Shown here piece after piece: positions 12,904-22,773 of a stretch of 64,000 bases of DNA. Every line of letters starts with the position of its first letter. Position 1 is the stretch's first letter. The notes under the pieces are model-generated. The model was not told where the DNA came from and did not search any database. It worked only from the letters and a program-made list of their open reading frames with translations. The DNA is from Endomychus coccineus (Eukaryota; Arthropoda; Insecta; Coleoptera; Endomychidae), in contig OY294067.1 in assembly GCA_958510875.1 (NCBI GenBank), positions 236,076,361 to 236,140,360 on the forward strand, given 5' to 3'. Made by a program: the position numbers and the translations under genes.

Positions 12904-13469
12904 CACGGTCGTATATACAGGTCTGGGAACTTGAGGCTGTTTCCTATGTGCGAAGTGGGTCCGCTAAGCGTCGACTTCGCGTAGTACCAAAAAGAGTGGC
13001 GCAGTAGTCGAAGAGTATTCTCTGACAACTGTCATTCTTGAGTTGGAAACACGAGGAATACCAGAGTTTTCAGAAAAAAATGACGAAACTGTGCATTGTG
13101 CCGAAATGCAAAACGGGGTACAAAAGTGTAAGGCAAAAAACTTCTGTTTTTGAAGTGCCGAAAGATGCGGAAATGCGCAAAAAATGGATGCTTGCGATTC
13201 CGGGGAGAAATCGTTCCAACGAGGTCTTTTATGTGTGCGAAAAAGGGGAAGTTATTTTTAAGGTGAGTAATACATTTTGACAAGATTAACAGTTCTACTC
13301 CTCTCTCAAATCAGAATACTTGTAGCACTGCTTGCGATTCCGGAAAGAAATCGTTTTACCACTTCGATCCAGGCGCTGGCTAGTGGCTGAGCAAGAAACT
13401 ACGAGTTTGGCGACGCGTAAGAGACCCATGTCAGACATACGAGTTCCCAGACCTGTATGTACGACCGTG
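12904..13469 (+). mobile_element. P-like mini-element 2A carrying a THAP exon
   Basis: 566 bp, TIRs CACGGTCGTATATACAGG and its inverse, flanked by a perfect 8-bp duplication GTTGGAGA (12896-12903, 13470-13477). It defines the family: 8-bp TSD, CACGGTCGTA ends and a THAP exon, which together are the hallmarks of the P superfamily. Confidence 0.9.
13080..13280 (+). CDS. THAP-domain exon, open, of P-like transposase (2A)
   Basis: Best preserved copy: an ATG at 13080 opens MTKLCIVPKCKTGYKSVRQ, then SVFEVPKDAEMRKKWMLAIP and YVCEKGEVIFK to a strong splice donor AAG|GTGAGT at 13261-13263; unspliced it ends VSNTF and a stop. First zinc-ligand pair C-x4-C and the Trp are present; the His after the last Cys appears lost by a small deletion. 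It would make a 66-residue DNA-binding fragment at most. In P elements, truncated THAP proteins can repress transposition; whether this one is expressed is unknown. Confidence 0.55.
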   Translation: MTKLCIVPKCKTGYKSVRQKTSVFEVPKDAEMRKKWMLAIPGRNRSNEVFYVCEKGEVIFKVSNTF

Positions 13470-13544
13470 GTTGGAGACAATGAAAGTCGCTGATGCGCTA
13501 TCCATGTATCTATATATAATATCTATGGTTTCGTCTCCTTAGGA

Positions 13545-14103
13545 CACGGTCGTACATACAAGTCTGGACACTCGGGGCTGTTTCCTATGTGAGAAGTGAG
13601 CTAAGCGTCGACTGTCGCGTAGTACCAAAAGTCGTCACGTAAGAATATTCTGACAACTGTCATTCTTAAGTTGTAAACACAAGGAATACCGGCATTTTTA
13701 GAAACAAATTACGAAACTGTGCATTGTGCCGAAATGAAAAACGGGGTACAAAAGTGTAAAGCAAGAAACATCTGTTTTTAAAGTGCCGAAAGATGCGGAA
13801 ATGCGAAAAAAGTAGATGCTTGCGATTCCGGATAGAAATCGTTTTAACGAGGTCTTTTGTGTGCGTCATGTATAACGAAAAAGGGGAAGTTATTTTTAAG
13901 GTGAGTAATACATTTTGACAAGAGTAACAGTTCTATTCCTCTCTCAAGTCAGAATACTTAGTAACACTGCTTGCGATTCCGAAATGAAATCATTTTACCG
14001 ATCCAAGCGCTAGCTAGTGGCTGAGCGAGGGACTACGAGTTTGGCGACGCGAAATAGACTCATGTCAAACATACGAGTCTCCAGATCTGTATGTACGACC
14101 GTG
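13545..14103 (+). mobile_element. P-like mini-element 2B carrying a THAP exon relic
   Basis: 559 bp, TIRs CACGGTCGTACATACAAG and inverse, perfect TSD CCTTAGGA (13537-13544, 14104-14111). Its THAP frame (13709-13880) has a stop where the second Cys should be (TGC to TGA), so it is dead. It corresponds to 1B. Confidence 0.88.
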
Positions 14104-14485
14104 CCTTAGGATAATAGGTCTATGTTTCATACAGAGAGCTCACATCTCTCTGGTTTTATATCAATCGCAATCTAAAAATGGAGAATAAGCGGTTATTTAT
14201 TCACAACGCTGGTGGTAGCATTAACATAAATAATTATTATCTAAGTATATTTCAAAATTGAAGGTAAGACCCATATCAAAGTAAAACCTTGAATCATTAA
14301 ATACCTACATATATTATATTTCACCGAAACTTTTTTTATTGTAGAAATTAAATGTTGACGATTAATTGAATACATAATGTATTTTGATATAAATAAAACC
14401 ATTTCATAAATATTTTTGTTGTTGCTGTAGGAAAAAAAATATGTAGCGGTAATAAGAGGCCGAGGAGGGAATCGCCATAGGGGGT

Positions 14486-14969
14486 TGTAGTATAGGAATC
14501 TTCCATCCCTATACGAGTTTACCTAGAATCCCGGAATTATAGAAGATGACCTTATTTATATTGAATGTTATGTTAGTATATGTTTAGATCTCGGATCTCG
14601 GCCACCAAGCATTACGTCAATATATTAAACATTTTGGTTGGCCCAGATACCTCGACATTCTAGGCTAGTTTAGTAGAACAACAACAATAAACAGTAATGA
14701 CATAATATATATAATTAGGTAGAGCATTAAGAATAAGATATAGTATATTCATACATCATTGATGCGGATGGATGGTATGGTGAATAATCCATACTTGTAA
14801 TTATTGTAATGAGTATAGAGTAAGACATTGAGCTATAATGGCGTCGAACTCTAAGTTGAAGTAAAGTGTAACCCTTTTGTAAAGTGATGTGTTTTCTATT
14901 CCCCATACCCACACCAGGACCACGGGTCAGCTTAGGGCTAACCGCCCAACTTAAGATCTGATCCCCACA
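14486..14969 (+). repeat. Left LTR of the gypsy element
   Basis: 484 bp, starts TGTAGTATAGG and ends GATCCCCACA. It matches the right LTR except for a C/A near its middle and an A/G near its end. Confidence 0.95.
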
Positions 14970-15347
14970 TGGCGATCTCTACCAGTCTTTTTTCTTATGG
15001 GAAAAAAAAGAAACGAACCGCTTCCTGTCCATATCCATGTACGTACAAATGGAAAGAATAGGGAAGTAACTCCCACAAATTGTATTGGCTTAACAGGAAG
15101 ACATAATGAATTGGGAATTGGAATTGGAGAATGGGAAATGGAAATTGCAAATGGAAATCGAGATGAACATCCAGGATGCAAGCGATGGGGTGAAAAAAAA
15201 AGGCATCAGAAAAAGTCAACCAACATTGGTGTAGTGCTTCGAACATCATGTGAGTAATGACTGTTTTAGACAATCTTAGGTTTATTTTTCTAGAAGAATT
15301 AAGATCTAAATAGTATATAATTTGTTCAATTTATTCAAGCGTCAAAT
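14970..15347 (+). other. gypsy 5' leader with primer binding site
   Basis: Starts TGGCGATCTCTACCAG directly at the LTR end, the usual place and TGG start of a tRNA-primer site; I cannot name the tRNA. A GGAATT/GGGAAATGG-rich part follows. Open frames on both strands here are short and not credible. Confidence 0.6.
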
Positions 15348-16226
15348 ATGTCTGAAAAGTTTGATTTACGCACCGCGACCTCTTTACTTCCAGTAATGAA
15401 TGGAAATAATGACGTCACGAAACAGTTAATCGATGCTATCGAATTATACAGCGACATGCTAGATAATTCTGGAAGGTTATTTTTAATAAATTTCGTTTTA
15501 AAAACTAGGCTCAGCCAAAATGCAAAACTGAGAGTCAAGAAAGCATACGACTCAGTTGAGGCATTGGTTCAGGACATAAAAGGTAAACTGCTTACGAGAA
15601 AATCGGAGGCTGCCCTCGCAAATGAATTCCATAGCGCAAAGCAAGGAATCAAAAGCATTGATAGCTTTGGAGGAACTGTTGAAGGTTTATTGGTAGATCT
15701 GACAATAGCACAAGCGAAAGGAAACGAAGAAACAGCAAATATCTTGAGGTCGGTTAACGAAAGATTAGCTGTAAATATTTTCGCTAATGGTCTAAACAAT
15801 AACGACCTACGCACAATAGTAAAGGCTAGAAATTACGACAATTTGGCCGACGCTATTTGTGGAGCAGTGGAAGAAAATGGATCTCTACATACAGAGAAAA
15901 CCAAAGTGGAAACATTCCACATGCGAGACTATAGAGTCAAGCAAGGTAACAATTTTGGCGCAAGGCATCAAAATTATAGAAAACAATACAAGCCCTTCAG
16001 AGGGAACAACCAATGTTACGATAGCAATTTTCAACAAAGTCAAACAAGACAGAGTGTTGAACGCAAACACAAACCGTTTGGAAATAATTTTCAAAATAAT
16101 AATGGGTTCAAACCCAAAAATCAAGGTTGCTTTACAGCTCAAATGGCAGGTAATCAAAATAGTAGTAGCACTTCAGAAGAAGAGGTGAAAAGTTCACTTA
16201 AGAATCAGTTTTTTCGTTCCGAATAG
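15348..16226 (+). CDS. gypsy Gag
   Basis: 292 residues, ATG at 15348. Structural protein that would form the retrotransposon particle. The N-terminal two thirds are helical and resemble retrotransposon capsid regions (LINFVLKTRL, ANEFHSAKQG, FANGLNN-DLRT). The C-terminal third is basic and Asn/Gln-rich (RHQNYRKQYKPF, QNNNGFKPK) and has no CCHC zinc knuckle, as in gypsy/17.6/297 relatives. It ends TAG at 16224-16226, with the pol frame already open from 16189. Confidence 0.85.
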   Translation: MSEKFDLRTATSLLPVMNGNNDVTKQLIDAIELYSDMLDNSGRLFLINFVLKTRLSQNAKLRVKKAYDSVEALVQDIKGKLLTRKSEAALANEFHSAKQGIKSIDSFGGTVEGLLVDLTIAQAKGNEETANILRSVNERLAVNIFANGLNNNDLRTIVKARNYDNLADAICGAVEENGSLHTEKTKVETFHMRDYRVKQGNNFGARHQNYRKQYKPFRGNNQCYDSNFQQSQTRQSVERKHKPFGNNFQNNNGFKPKNQGCFTAQMAGNQNSSSTSEEEVKSSLKNQFFRSE

Positions 16227-19200
16227 AGTGAATGAAAATCTAAGTACGAATGGAATGAATTGTGTGAAAATGAAATATGGAATGAATGAATTAAATTTTC
16301 TTATCGACACAGGATCTTCAGTCAGTGTCATTTTCAAGGAAGTTATTCAAAATTCAGAGAGGATAAACGAAAACAAAAAAGTAAACATACAAGGAATCGC
16401 TAGTTCCGTAATGTCACAAGGCTCCGTCAACATAAATTTAAAAGTAAACAACATAGCTTTTGAACAAGAATTTATAGTTTTAAATCAATTTACTAACGGA
16501 ATTCAAGGAATACTGGGGTCAAATTTCTTTTTAAAACATAAAGCAATAATAAATTATGAAACGTTTACGTTTTCCTTCATGCTGAATAATGAAAAAATTT
16601 CAATGTCAATTCATTCAAGGTATGAATGTTATACAACAATTCCTGCAAGGTGTGAAATTGTACGATACTTCGATGTAAGAGAGAACGAAGAATGCGTTGT
16701 TTTGAATGAGGAAATATGCAACGGTGTTTTTATTGCAGGCACAATAGTAAAACCAGTACAAGGTCAAGTTCCTGTACGTATTTTAAATTCGAATGAAAGA
16801 GAAGTGAAAATTAGGAATTTTATCCCTACTACTGACAAGTTATCAAATTATAATATATGTAAATTCAAAAAAGATTACATGACAGTTGAGCGAGTAGAGA
16901 AACTTTTAGAAAAAGTAAATTTGGACACGTTACACGGAGAGGAAAAAACGACTATTGAAAAAATCTGTGCAAAATATGCCGATGTTTTTCATTTAGAAAA
17001 CGACCCTCTCACGGTAACAAATATCACAAAACAAGGAATTCATCTGAATAAGGACTCTAGTCCAGTATTCGTGAGACCGTATAGGTTGCCAATCGCACAG
17101 AAAGATGAAATTCATAAGCACATAGATAAGATGCTGCAAGATGGCATAATTGAGGAAACCATATCTGAATGGTCTTCCCCGCTTCTAATTGTACCAAAGA
17201 AGCAAGTAGACAAAAATGGAGTAAAAAAGTGGAGAGTAGTAATAGACTATCGTTTACTCAATAAAAAGATAGAAGATGATAGGTTTCCACTTCCCTCAAT
17301 ATCAGAAATTCTAGATTCATTATCAGGAGTAGTATATTTTTCACATTTGGATTTGTCACAAGGATATTACCAGGTGGAATTAGATACGGAAAGCAGGAAA
17401 TGCACCGCTTTCACTACGGACAGAGGTCAATATCAGCTAACAAGGCTACCAATGGGATTAAAGATAAGCCCAAGTGTATTTTCCAGAGTCATGACAATGG
17501 CTATGACAGGATTAAATTATGAATCGTGTTTCATATATTTGGACGATCTTATAGTTTTTGGCAAAGATTTGACGACACACAACGTAAATCTCGTAAAAAT
17601 TTTACAACGATTAAAAGATGTAAATTTGAAATTAAATCCAAGCAAATGCGAATTTTTAAAGAAAGAAATTTTATATTTAGGTCATTTAATTTCCGCGGAC
17701 GGGATATCACCCGATCCGGAAAAGATTGAAGTTATTAAGCAATATCCGGTTCCAAAGGACGCCGGAGATGCAAAGCGTTTTGTAGCTTTCGCAAACTACT
17801 ATCGGAAATTTATTCCAAATTTCGCAAAAATCGCAAATCCTTTAAATCAATTAGCAAGAAAAAATGCATCTTTCAATTGGGACGATAAGTGTCAAAAATC
17901 TTTCGAAACTCTGAAACTAGCTCTCATGAGCACGCCAATCCTGCAATACCCAAATTTTGAAAAGGAAAATAGATTCATTTTGAAATGTGACGCATCGGGA
18001 TATTCGATAGGAACGGTGTTATCCAACAGTGATGACCGACCTGTCGCATATGCCAGCAGAACATTGAACAAGGCAGAACAAAATTATTGCACAATCGAAA
18101 AAGAACTTTTGGCAATAGTTTGGGCCGTAAAGCATTTCAGACCCTATCTATATGGTCGAACCTTTGATATATACACTGATCACAGACCGCTGGTATATCT
18201 TTTTGGCATGACAAACCCATCTAGTAGATTGACAAAATTTAGACTGACTCTAGAAGAGTATGATTTTACTATAAATTATATAAAAGGCACGGATAATGTT
18301 ACAGCCGATGCTTTATCAAGGATTCGTATTGAATCATCAGAACTTGAGACGATGTGTAATAAAACATCGGAGAAAATATTTGCAATCACAAGAGCACAAA
18401 AGGTAAAAGTAGAAAAGGAAGGACAAATTAATAAGAACGATCACGACACTAATAGGATTGGCCATCCGGGAGTAGTCGAACTTATAAAACGTCCTACCGA
18501 TTGTGTGTTACTAGAAGTGTTATCTGAGGAAGAATTTGATGAATTAAACAAGGAAAAATGTCTAGACAAAAATTTTAACAATTCATTATATTATGATGAA
18601 GAAAGAAAATTGATTTACATAAAACTAAAATTTCGATCGGCATTGTACCTAAGGGCATTGTTGAGGAGTGTAGAAAATTTATGTAAGGATTTCAATATTG
18701 CTGAAATATGCATCATGAAAAATTCCAAAAACAAGGAATTAATAAGCGCGCTGAATAAAGAAATCATAGAAATAAAATCCGCCGGTTTTGTAATAGGATT
18801 AAAAATAAATGTTATACCAGACGTATTAACAATTAATGAAAAAGAATGTAGACAATTAATCTTAAATGATTTTCATACATTAAAAACAGGAGGACACGCA
18901 GGTATAAACCGCATGTTCAATAACATAAAATCAAAATATACTTGGTCAGGTCTAAAGTCAGATATAGAGAAGTTTGTAAAACGCTGTGACGATTGTCAGC
19001 GATATAAACACTCTAGACCTACCAAAGAACCACTAACAGTGACTACCACAGCATCAGCGTCTTTTGAGAAGGTGTTTCTTGATTTAGTAGGTCCGATAGG
19101 CAACGAAATCGGTGACGATCGATATATACTTACTCTTCAATGTGAATTAAGTAAATTTGTCGAAGCTTATCCAATACCTAATAAAGAAGCTAGCACAGTT

Positions 19201-19872
19201 GCAAAAGCATTCGTCACTAATTTTGTACTAAGGTATGGGATTCCCAGGGAAATAGCCCACGACCAGGGTACAGAATTTTTGTCGGAAGTGTTCAAGCAAT
19301 CTTGTAATGTGTTAGGAATAAAACAGCTAAATTCAACGTCTTACCATCATGAAACGATGGGAGCCCTCGAAAATTCTCATAAGCACCTAGGCGCGTATTT
19401 AAGAATTCAAGTGGCAAAATTTAAAGATTCTTGGACCGAATGGGTACCATTTTGGACTTTTGCATACAACAACACAGTTCATACGGGAACGAAGTACAAA
19501 CCGCACGACCTAGTGTTCGGGAAATCGTGTAATTTACCTTCCAACATAACGGAACAGGTAGAACCCGTGTACAACTTCGAGAATTATCCGGTTGAGTTGA
19601 AGTATCGACTCCAACAAGCATGTAAGGAAGCTAGGGATAATCTGATAGTATCGAAACTGGAACGTGTGCAAAAATCTAGGGAAAATTGTAATATAGTTAA
19701 TTTTAAGATAGGTGATAAGGTATTAGTGAAAAGTGTTCCGAAAAATAAACTTGAACAATTATACAAGGGTCCTTTCGTGATTACGGAAGAAAGGAACCCC
19801 AATGTAGTGATAAAAGTAGGAAACAATCAAGTGGAAATACATAAAAATAGACTAAAACTGTACCATGATTAG
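16189..19872 (+). CDS. gypsy Pol (protease, RT, RNase H, integrase)
   Basis: Open frame 16189-19872 in the +1 frame relative to gag; a GTG at 16228 and ATG at 16255 are possible internal starts, but expression by frameshift from gag is more usual. Numbering from 16228: protease LIDTGSS with Asp27; RT with FVRPYRLP, FSHLDLSQGYYQ and catalytic YLDD at 437-440; RNase H beginning KCDASGYS with Asp588; integrase zinc finger His883, His890, Cys920, Cys923; integrase core Asp952, Asp1012, Glu1048, a DD35E spacing. The last step, GALENSHK, replaces the common G-ERxHR. A basic C-terminal tail ends at residue 1214. All catalytic residues are present; no break. Confidence 0.92.
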   Translation, partial: KVHLRISFFVPNRVNENLSTNGMNCVKMKYGMNELNFLIDTGSSVSVIFKEVIQNSERINENKKVNIQGIASSVMSQGSVNINLKVNNIAFEQEFIVLNQFTNGIQGILGSNFFLKHKAIINYETFTFSFMLNNEKISMSIHSRYECYTTIPARCEIVRYFDVRENEECVVLNEEICNGVFIAGTIVKPVQGQVPVRILNSNEREVKIRNFIPTTDKLSNYNICKFKKDYMTVERVEKLLEKVNLDTLHGEEKTTIEKICAKYADVFHLENDPLTVTNITKQGIHLNKDSSPVFVRPYRLPIAQKDEIHKHIDKMLQDGIIEETISEWSSPLLIVPKKQVDKNGVKKWRVVIDYRLLNKKIEDDRFPLPSISEILDSLSGVVYFSHLDLSQGYYQVELDTESRKCTAFTTDRGQYQLTRLPMGLKISPSVFSRVMTMAMTGLNYESCFIYLDDLIVFGKDLTTHNVNLVKILQRLKDVNLKLNPSKCEFLKKEILYLGHLISADGISPDPEKIEVIKQYPVPKDAGDAKRFVAFANYYRKFIPNFAKIANPLNQLARKNASFNWDDKCQKSFETLKLALMSTPILQYPNFEKENRFILKCDASGYSIGTVLSNSDDRPVAYASRTLNKAEQNYCTIEKELLAIVWAVKHFRPYLYGRTFDIYTDHRPLVYLFGMTNPSSRLTKFRLTLEEYDFTINYIKGTDNVTADALSRIRIESSELETMCNKTSEKIFAITRAQKVKVEKEGQINKNDHDTNRIGHPGVVELIKRPTDCVLLEVLSEEEFDELNKEKCLDKNFNNSLYYDEERKLIYIKLKFRSALYLRALLRSVENLCKDFNIAEICIMKNSKNKELISALNKEIIEIKSAGFVIGLKINVIPDVLTINEKECRQLILNDFHTLKTGGHAGINRMFNNIKSKYTWSGLKSDIEKFVKRCDDCQRYKHSRPTKEPLTVTTTASASFEKVFLDLVGPIGNEIGDDRYILTLQCELSKFVEAYPIPNKEASTVAKAFVTNFVLRYGIPREIAHDQGTEFLSEVFKQSCNVLGIKQLNSTSYHHETMGALENSHKHLGAYLRIQVAKFKDSWTEWVPFWTFAYNNTVHTGTKYKPHDLVFGKSCNLPSNITEQVEPVYNFENYPVELKYRLQQACKEARDNLIVSKLERVQKSRENCNIVNFKIGDKVLVKSVPKNKLEQLYKGPFVITEERNPNVVIKVGNNQVEIHKNRLKLYHD

Positions 19873-19964
19873 ATAAGGAAAACTGTTGTTTGTAAAATAA
19901 AAATAAGGTACGTCAATGGGAAAAAAATGTTAAATCTGTCAATTGAACATTTTTTTACCCCGCG

Positions 19965-19972
19965 TAGGGAGG
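19965..19972 (+). promoter_or_regulatory. Polypurine tract of the gypsy element
   Basis: AGGGAGG directly precedes the right LTR, the place from which plus-strand DNA synthesis is primed in LTR retrotransposons. Confidence 0.6.
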
Positions 19973-20456
19973 TGTAGTATAGGAATCTTCCATCCCTATA
20001 CGAGTTTACCTAGAATCCCGGAATTATAGAAGATGACCTTATTTATATTGAATGTTATGTTAGTATATGTTTAGATCTCGGATCTCGGCCACCAAGCATT
20101 ACGTCAATATATTAAACATTTTGGTTGGCACAGATACCTCGACATTCTAGGCTAGTTTAGTAGAACAACAACAATAAACAGTAATGACATAATATATATA
20201 ATTAGGTAGAGCATTAAGAATAAGATATAGTATATTCATACATCATTGATGCGGATGGATGGTATGGTGAATAATCCATACTTGTAATTATTGTAATGAG
20301 TATAGAGTAAGACATTGAGCTATAATGGCGTCGAACTCTAAGTTGAAGTAAAGTGTAACCCTTTTGTAAAGTGATGTGTTTTCTATTCCCCATACCCACA
20401 CCAGGACCACGGGTCAGCTTAGGGCTAACCGCCCAACTTAGGATCTGATCCCCACA
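19973..20456 (+). repeat. Right LTR of the gypsy element
   Basis: 484 bp, same ends as the left LTR; followed by the target duplication GGGT and then by Bel/Pao block sequence GACGGGGCC. Confidence 0.95.
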
Positions 20457-20935
20457 GGGTGACGGGGCCGTGGTCCGGGAAAAGGATACCCTAACAGCAG
20501 AGAAATAAGGGAAGTGCCCCAGAAGTGGTACTTCCGGCCCCGCCAATAGAAAGTGAAAGTATGTTTTCTTACTATTAATACCTATGTTTATATATTTTTA
20601 TACCTTTCAATTTTATTCTATAAATTATTGATATAATTTTTTTCACAGGAATGGATGAGGAAGAAAAGCTGATTCAGGAGAATTGAGTTTTTGTTTTGTT
20701 TTTTGAAATTAATAAGTTTGTTATGTATGATTTTCGTTTATAAATGTAGTTATTAAATTGAATGTTGATAGTTGGAAAGTGATATTATTCAGATATGTAC
20801 TTACCATGTTTGAAAAATGTTCATTTCAGTTTTATTGAGGTTGTAATCATTTTACATATAACATCAGAACTAGATATATTAAATAAGATTCTTGAATTTT
20901 CAACATTTGAAAAAGATAGTCACATACCTATAGGA

Positions 20936-21658
20936 ATGAATTCAATTTTGGAAGTTATCATAGATCAGAAGTATTTAACAAAGTTTGAACCATTCGAAGA
21001 TACAAAAATATCATTCAACTAGAACAAAGAGTTGGAAGATTTGATTTAATTCTGGGAGAATTTGATGACATTCAAATGGCAATAGAAGCTCTATCGTTAG
21101 TTGTAGAGGTGGCATTCAACGAACGTGAACAGTTTGAAATTCAATTTTATGAAAATCAGGCAACAGCCAAGGTGTTAATCAAAGAATTAACAGCAATCAA
21201 TAAATCCGAATCATTCGCTGGTAGTGAGTCAGGATCGGTTCCAAAGTTGGGTTTGGGTGTTCAATATTTACCCACAAATTCGGTGAAACTGCGTACTATT
21301 CAATTACCAAGTTTTGAGGGTGAATAAGAAACTGAGCATTGGGATTCTTCGATAATCTACATGATAAAAGATAGTTTTAAGGTGTATGAACGATCCTGAG
21401 AACCTGAAGCTAATGCAAAAAAAAAATTTTGATTCGAACTTACATTTTTTTTTTCCGGTTCATAGCCTGGACTATTAGATAATTTTTATGATTTCTTGAG
21501 GGACGGAGAATGTGCTAGAAACGACAGCTCTTAAAGTAAAAAAAAGAGGGTTTCTATCAACCAAACCGGAAAAAGTAATTTGTGTGATTAGCAAAGGCGA
21601 ACACTAAATCTACTGCGATAAATTCAAAGAAATGGGTTTAACTGAAAAATATGAAAAA
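20936..21658 (+). pseudogene. Bel/Pao gag remnant, copy 2
   Basis: Homologous to the copy 1 gag: MNSILEVIIDQKYL, QMAIEALSL, SGSVPKLGLGVQYL and LPSFEGE, the last typical of the conserved Pao gag I-LP-F-G motif. Stops at 21020 and at 21325, with frameshifts after. An insertion starts at about 21660. Confidence 0.65.
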
Positions 21659-22773
21659 AAAACGTGTGGCCGCGGTAAAGCTATTGCATAGCATTTTTTA
21701 TCAACATATGCAATTATAATTATTTATTTATTTTTTATTTATGCAGTATTTTTTTTCTTTGATATTAATTCAAGTTACACTTTTTGAGCGTGGTGACCGA
21801 TGAGAAAACAAATTTTTTTATTTTATTGAATAAATGAGAAGTTAATATCGTTTAAAATATTTTTATTATCTTACAATACATGTAGGTTATTCAGGAATTT
21901 TTATCATTGAAATTATAGGTTTATGGTAACTGAAATAAGAAACATAAGTTTGAGACTTGACATCCTCTAAATATCTGGAAAATACCGCGTCAATGGTGGT
22001 CCCATATTTTGTTGTGGATTCTTGTGGATCATTATTCATTTTCAAATTCAATTTTTCCGAAAGAACACTTGTCAACCGCTCTGATTTTTATCAGCGAAGT
22101 TGATGTTGAAATCGCCAGCCAAGATAAGTGGAAATTTATTACCAAATTACCATTTGTACCAAGTATTTTCGACTCTTCTTCAGTGTACTCCAGTAAAGTG
22201 CGATGAATAAAATGCTCTACCTCGTCCAATTTTGGTTTCGGATAAATGTAAATTGCTACCATGACTATGTGTAGGCCATTTCTAAGTTTGCATAAGCACG
22301 CACAAATATCTCTAACAAATGAGCGCCTAACATTAACATCGCTAACGTGTGCAATATTTATTTCAATATTCGGAGTCATAATATTAGTAACATTCTTATT
22401 ATTTTGGTAAATAGCTACCCCACCTTTTGGAACAGTATCTACAACAGTATATATATACCTACATGTATAATAACGGGGCGCACATGCGGTGAGTGTGGCA
22501 TTAAAAAGATATGATACCTATAATACACCTATATACTTTGTCACAAACAGCTGCTTACGTATTCGTCCGATTTCGGAGCAGCTCGTCTCGATCCGTGCGA
22601 GCTTCGTACAGTCGTACCATATACATACACGTTAAGCGAACGCTCGGCCGAGCTACATGGTAGGCGGAGTGGGGGGGGGGGGGGGGGGGGTGTTAGGTTA
22701 TTTTCGCTACGGAATTTCTTGATTCGGTCGCCGCGCTCAAAGCCCGCGATAAAAGCTATGCAATAGCTTAAAA
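21659..22773. mobile_element. Helentron-like insertion with endonuclease remnant
   Basis: Inserted into Bel/Pao copy 2 just before its zinc knuckle; copy 1 is uninterrupted there. The left part has CCGCGGTAAAGCTATTGCATAGC and the right end has the inverted GCTATGCAATAGC beside CCGCGATAAAA, a subterminal inverted repeat with hairpin potential. On the minus strand, 22379-21887 carries broken endonuclease-like text: GNLVINF, KLNLKMNNDPQESTTKYGTTIDAVFSRYL, SYFSYHKPI. I recall such segments from insect Helitron/Helentron endonuclease domains. A G homopolymer lies near the right end. Confidence 0.5.
22671..22690. repeat. G homopolymer
   Basis: About 19 consecutive G residues inside the Helentron-like insertion. 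Confidence 0.9.

Larger units (their letters stand above)
14482..20460 (+). mobile_element. Ty3/gypsy LTR retrotransposon, structurally complete
   Basis: 5971 bp between 14486 and 20456, flanked by the 4-bp duplication GGGT. Two 484-bp LTRs, TGTAGTATAGG...CCCCACA, differ at two positions by eye. A primer-binding-site-like TGGCGATC starts right after the left LTR, and a purine run GGGAGG precedes the right LTR. Gag and pol are both open and there is no room for env (about 100 bp after pol). It interrupts the Bel/Pao copy 2 block, whose uninterrupted state is seen near 4530. A young, possibly active insertion. Confidence 0.95.

Noticed and set aside
3138..13869. Repeated ORFs reading MLAHI-LVKTISIRNRKHP...FRIFRHFKNRSF
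   Set aside because: They are antisense to the THAP exon in each P-like element; the THAP frame carries the recognisable domain.
19873..19972. Possible env gene of the gypsy element
   Set aside because: Only about 100 bp separate the pol stop from the right LTR, with no open frame.
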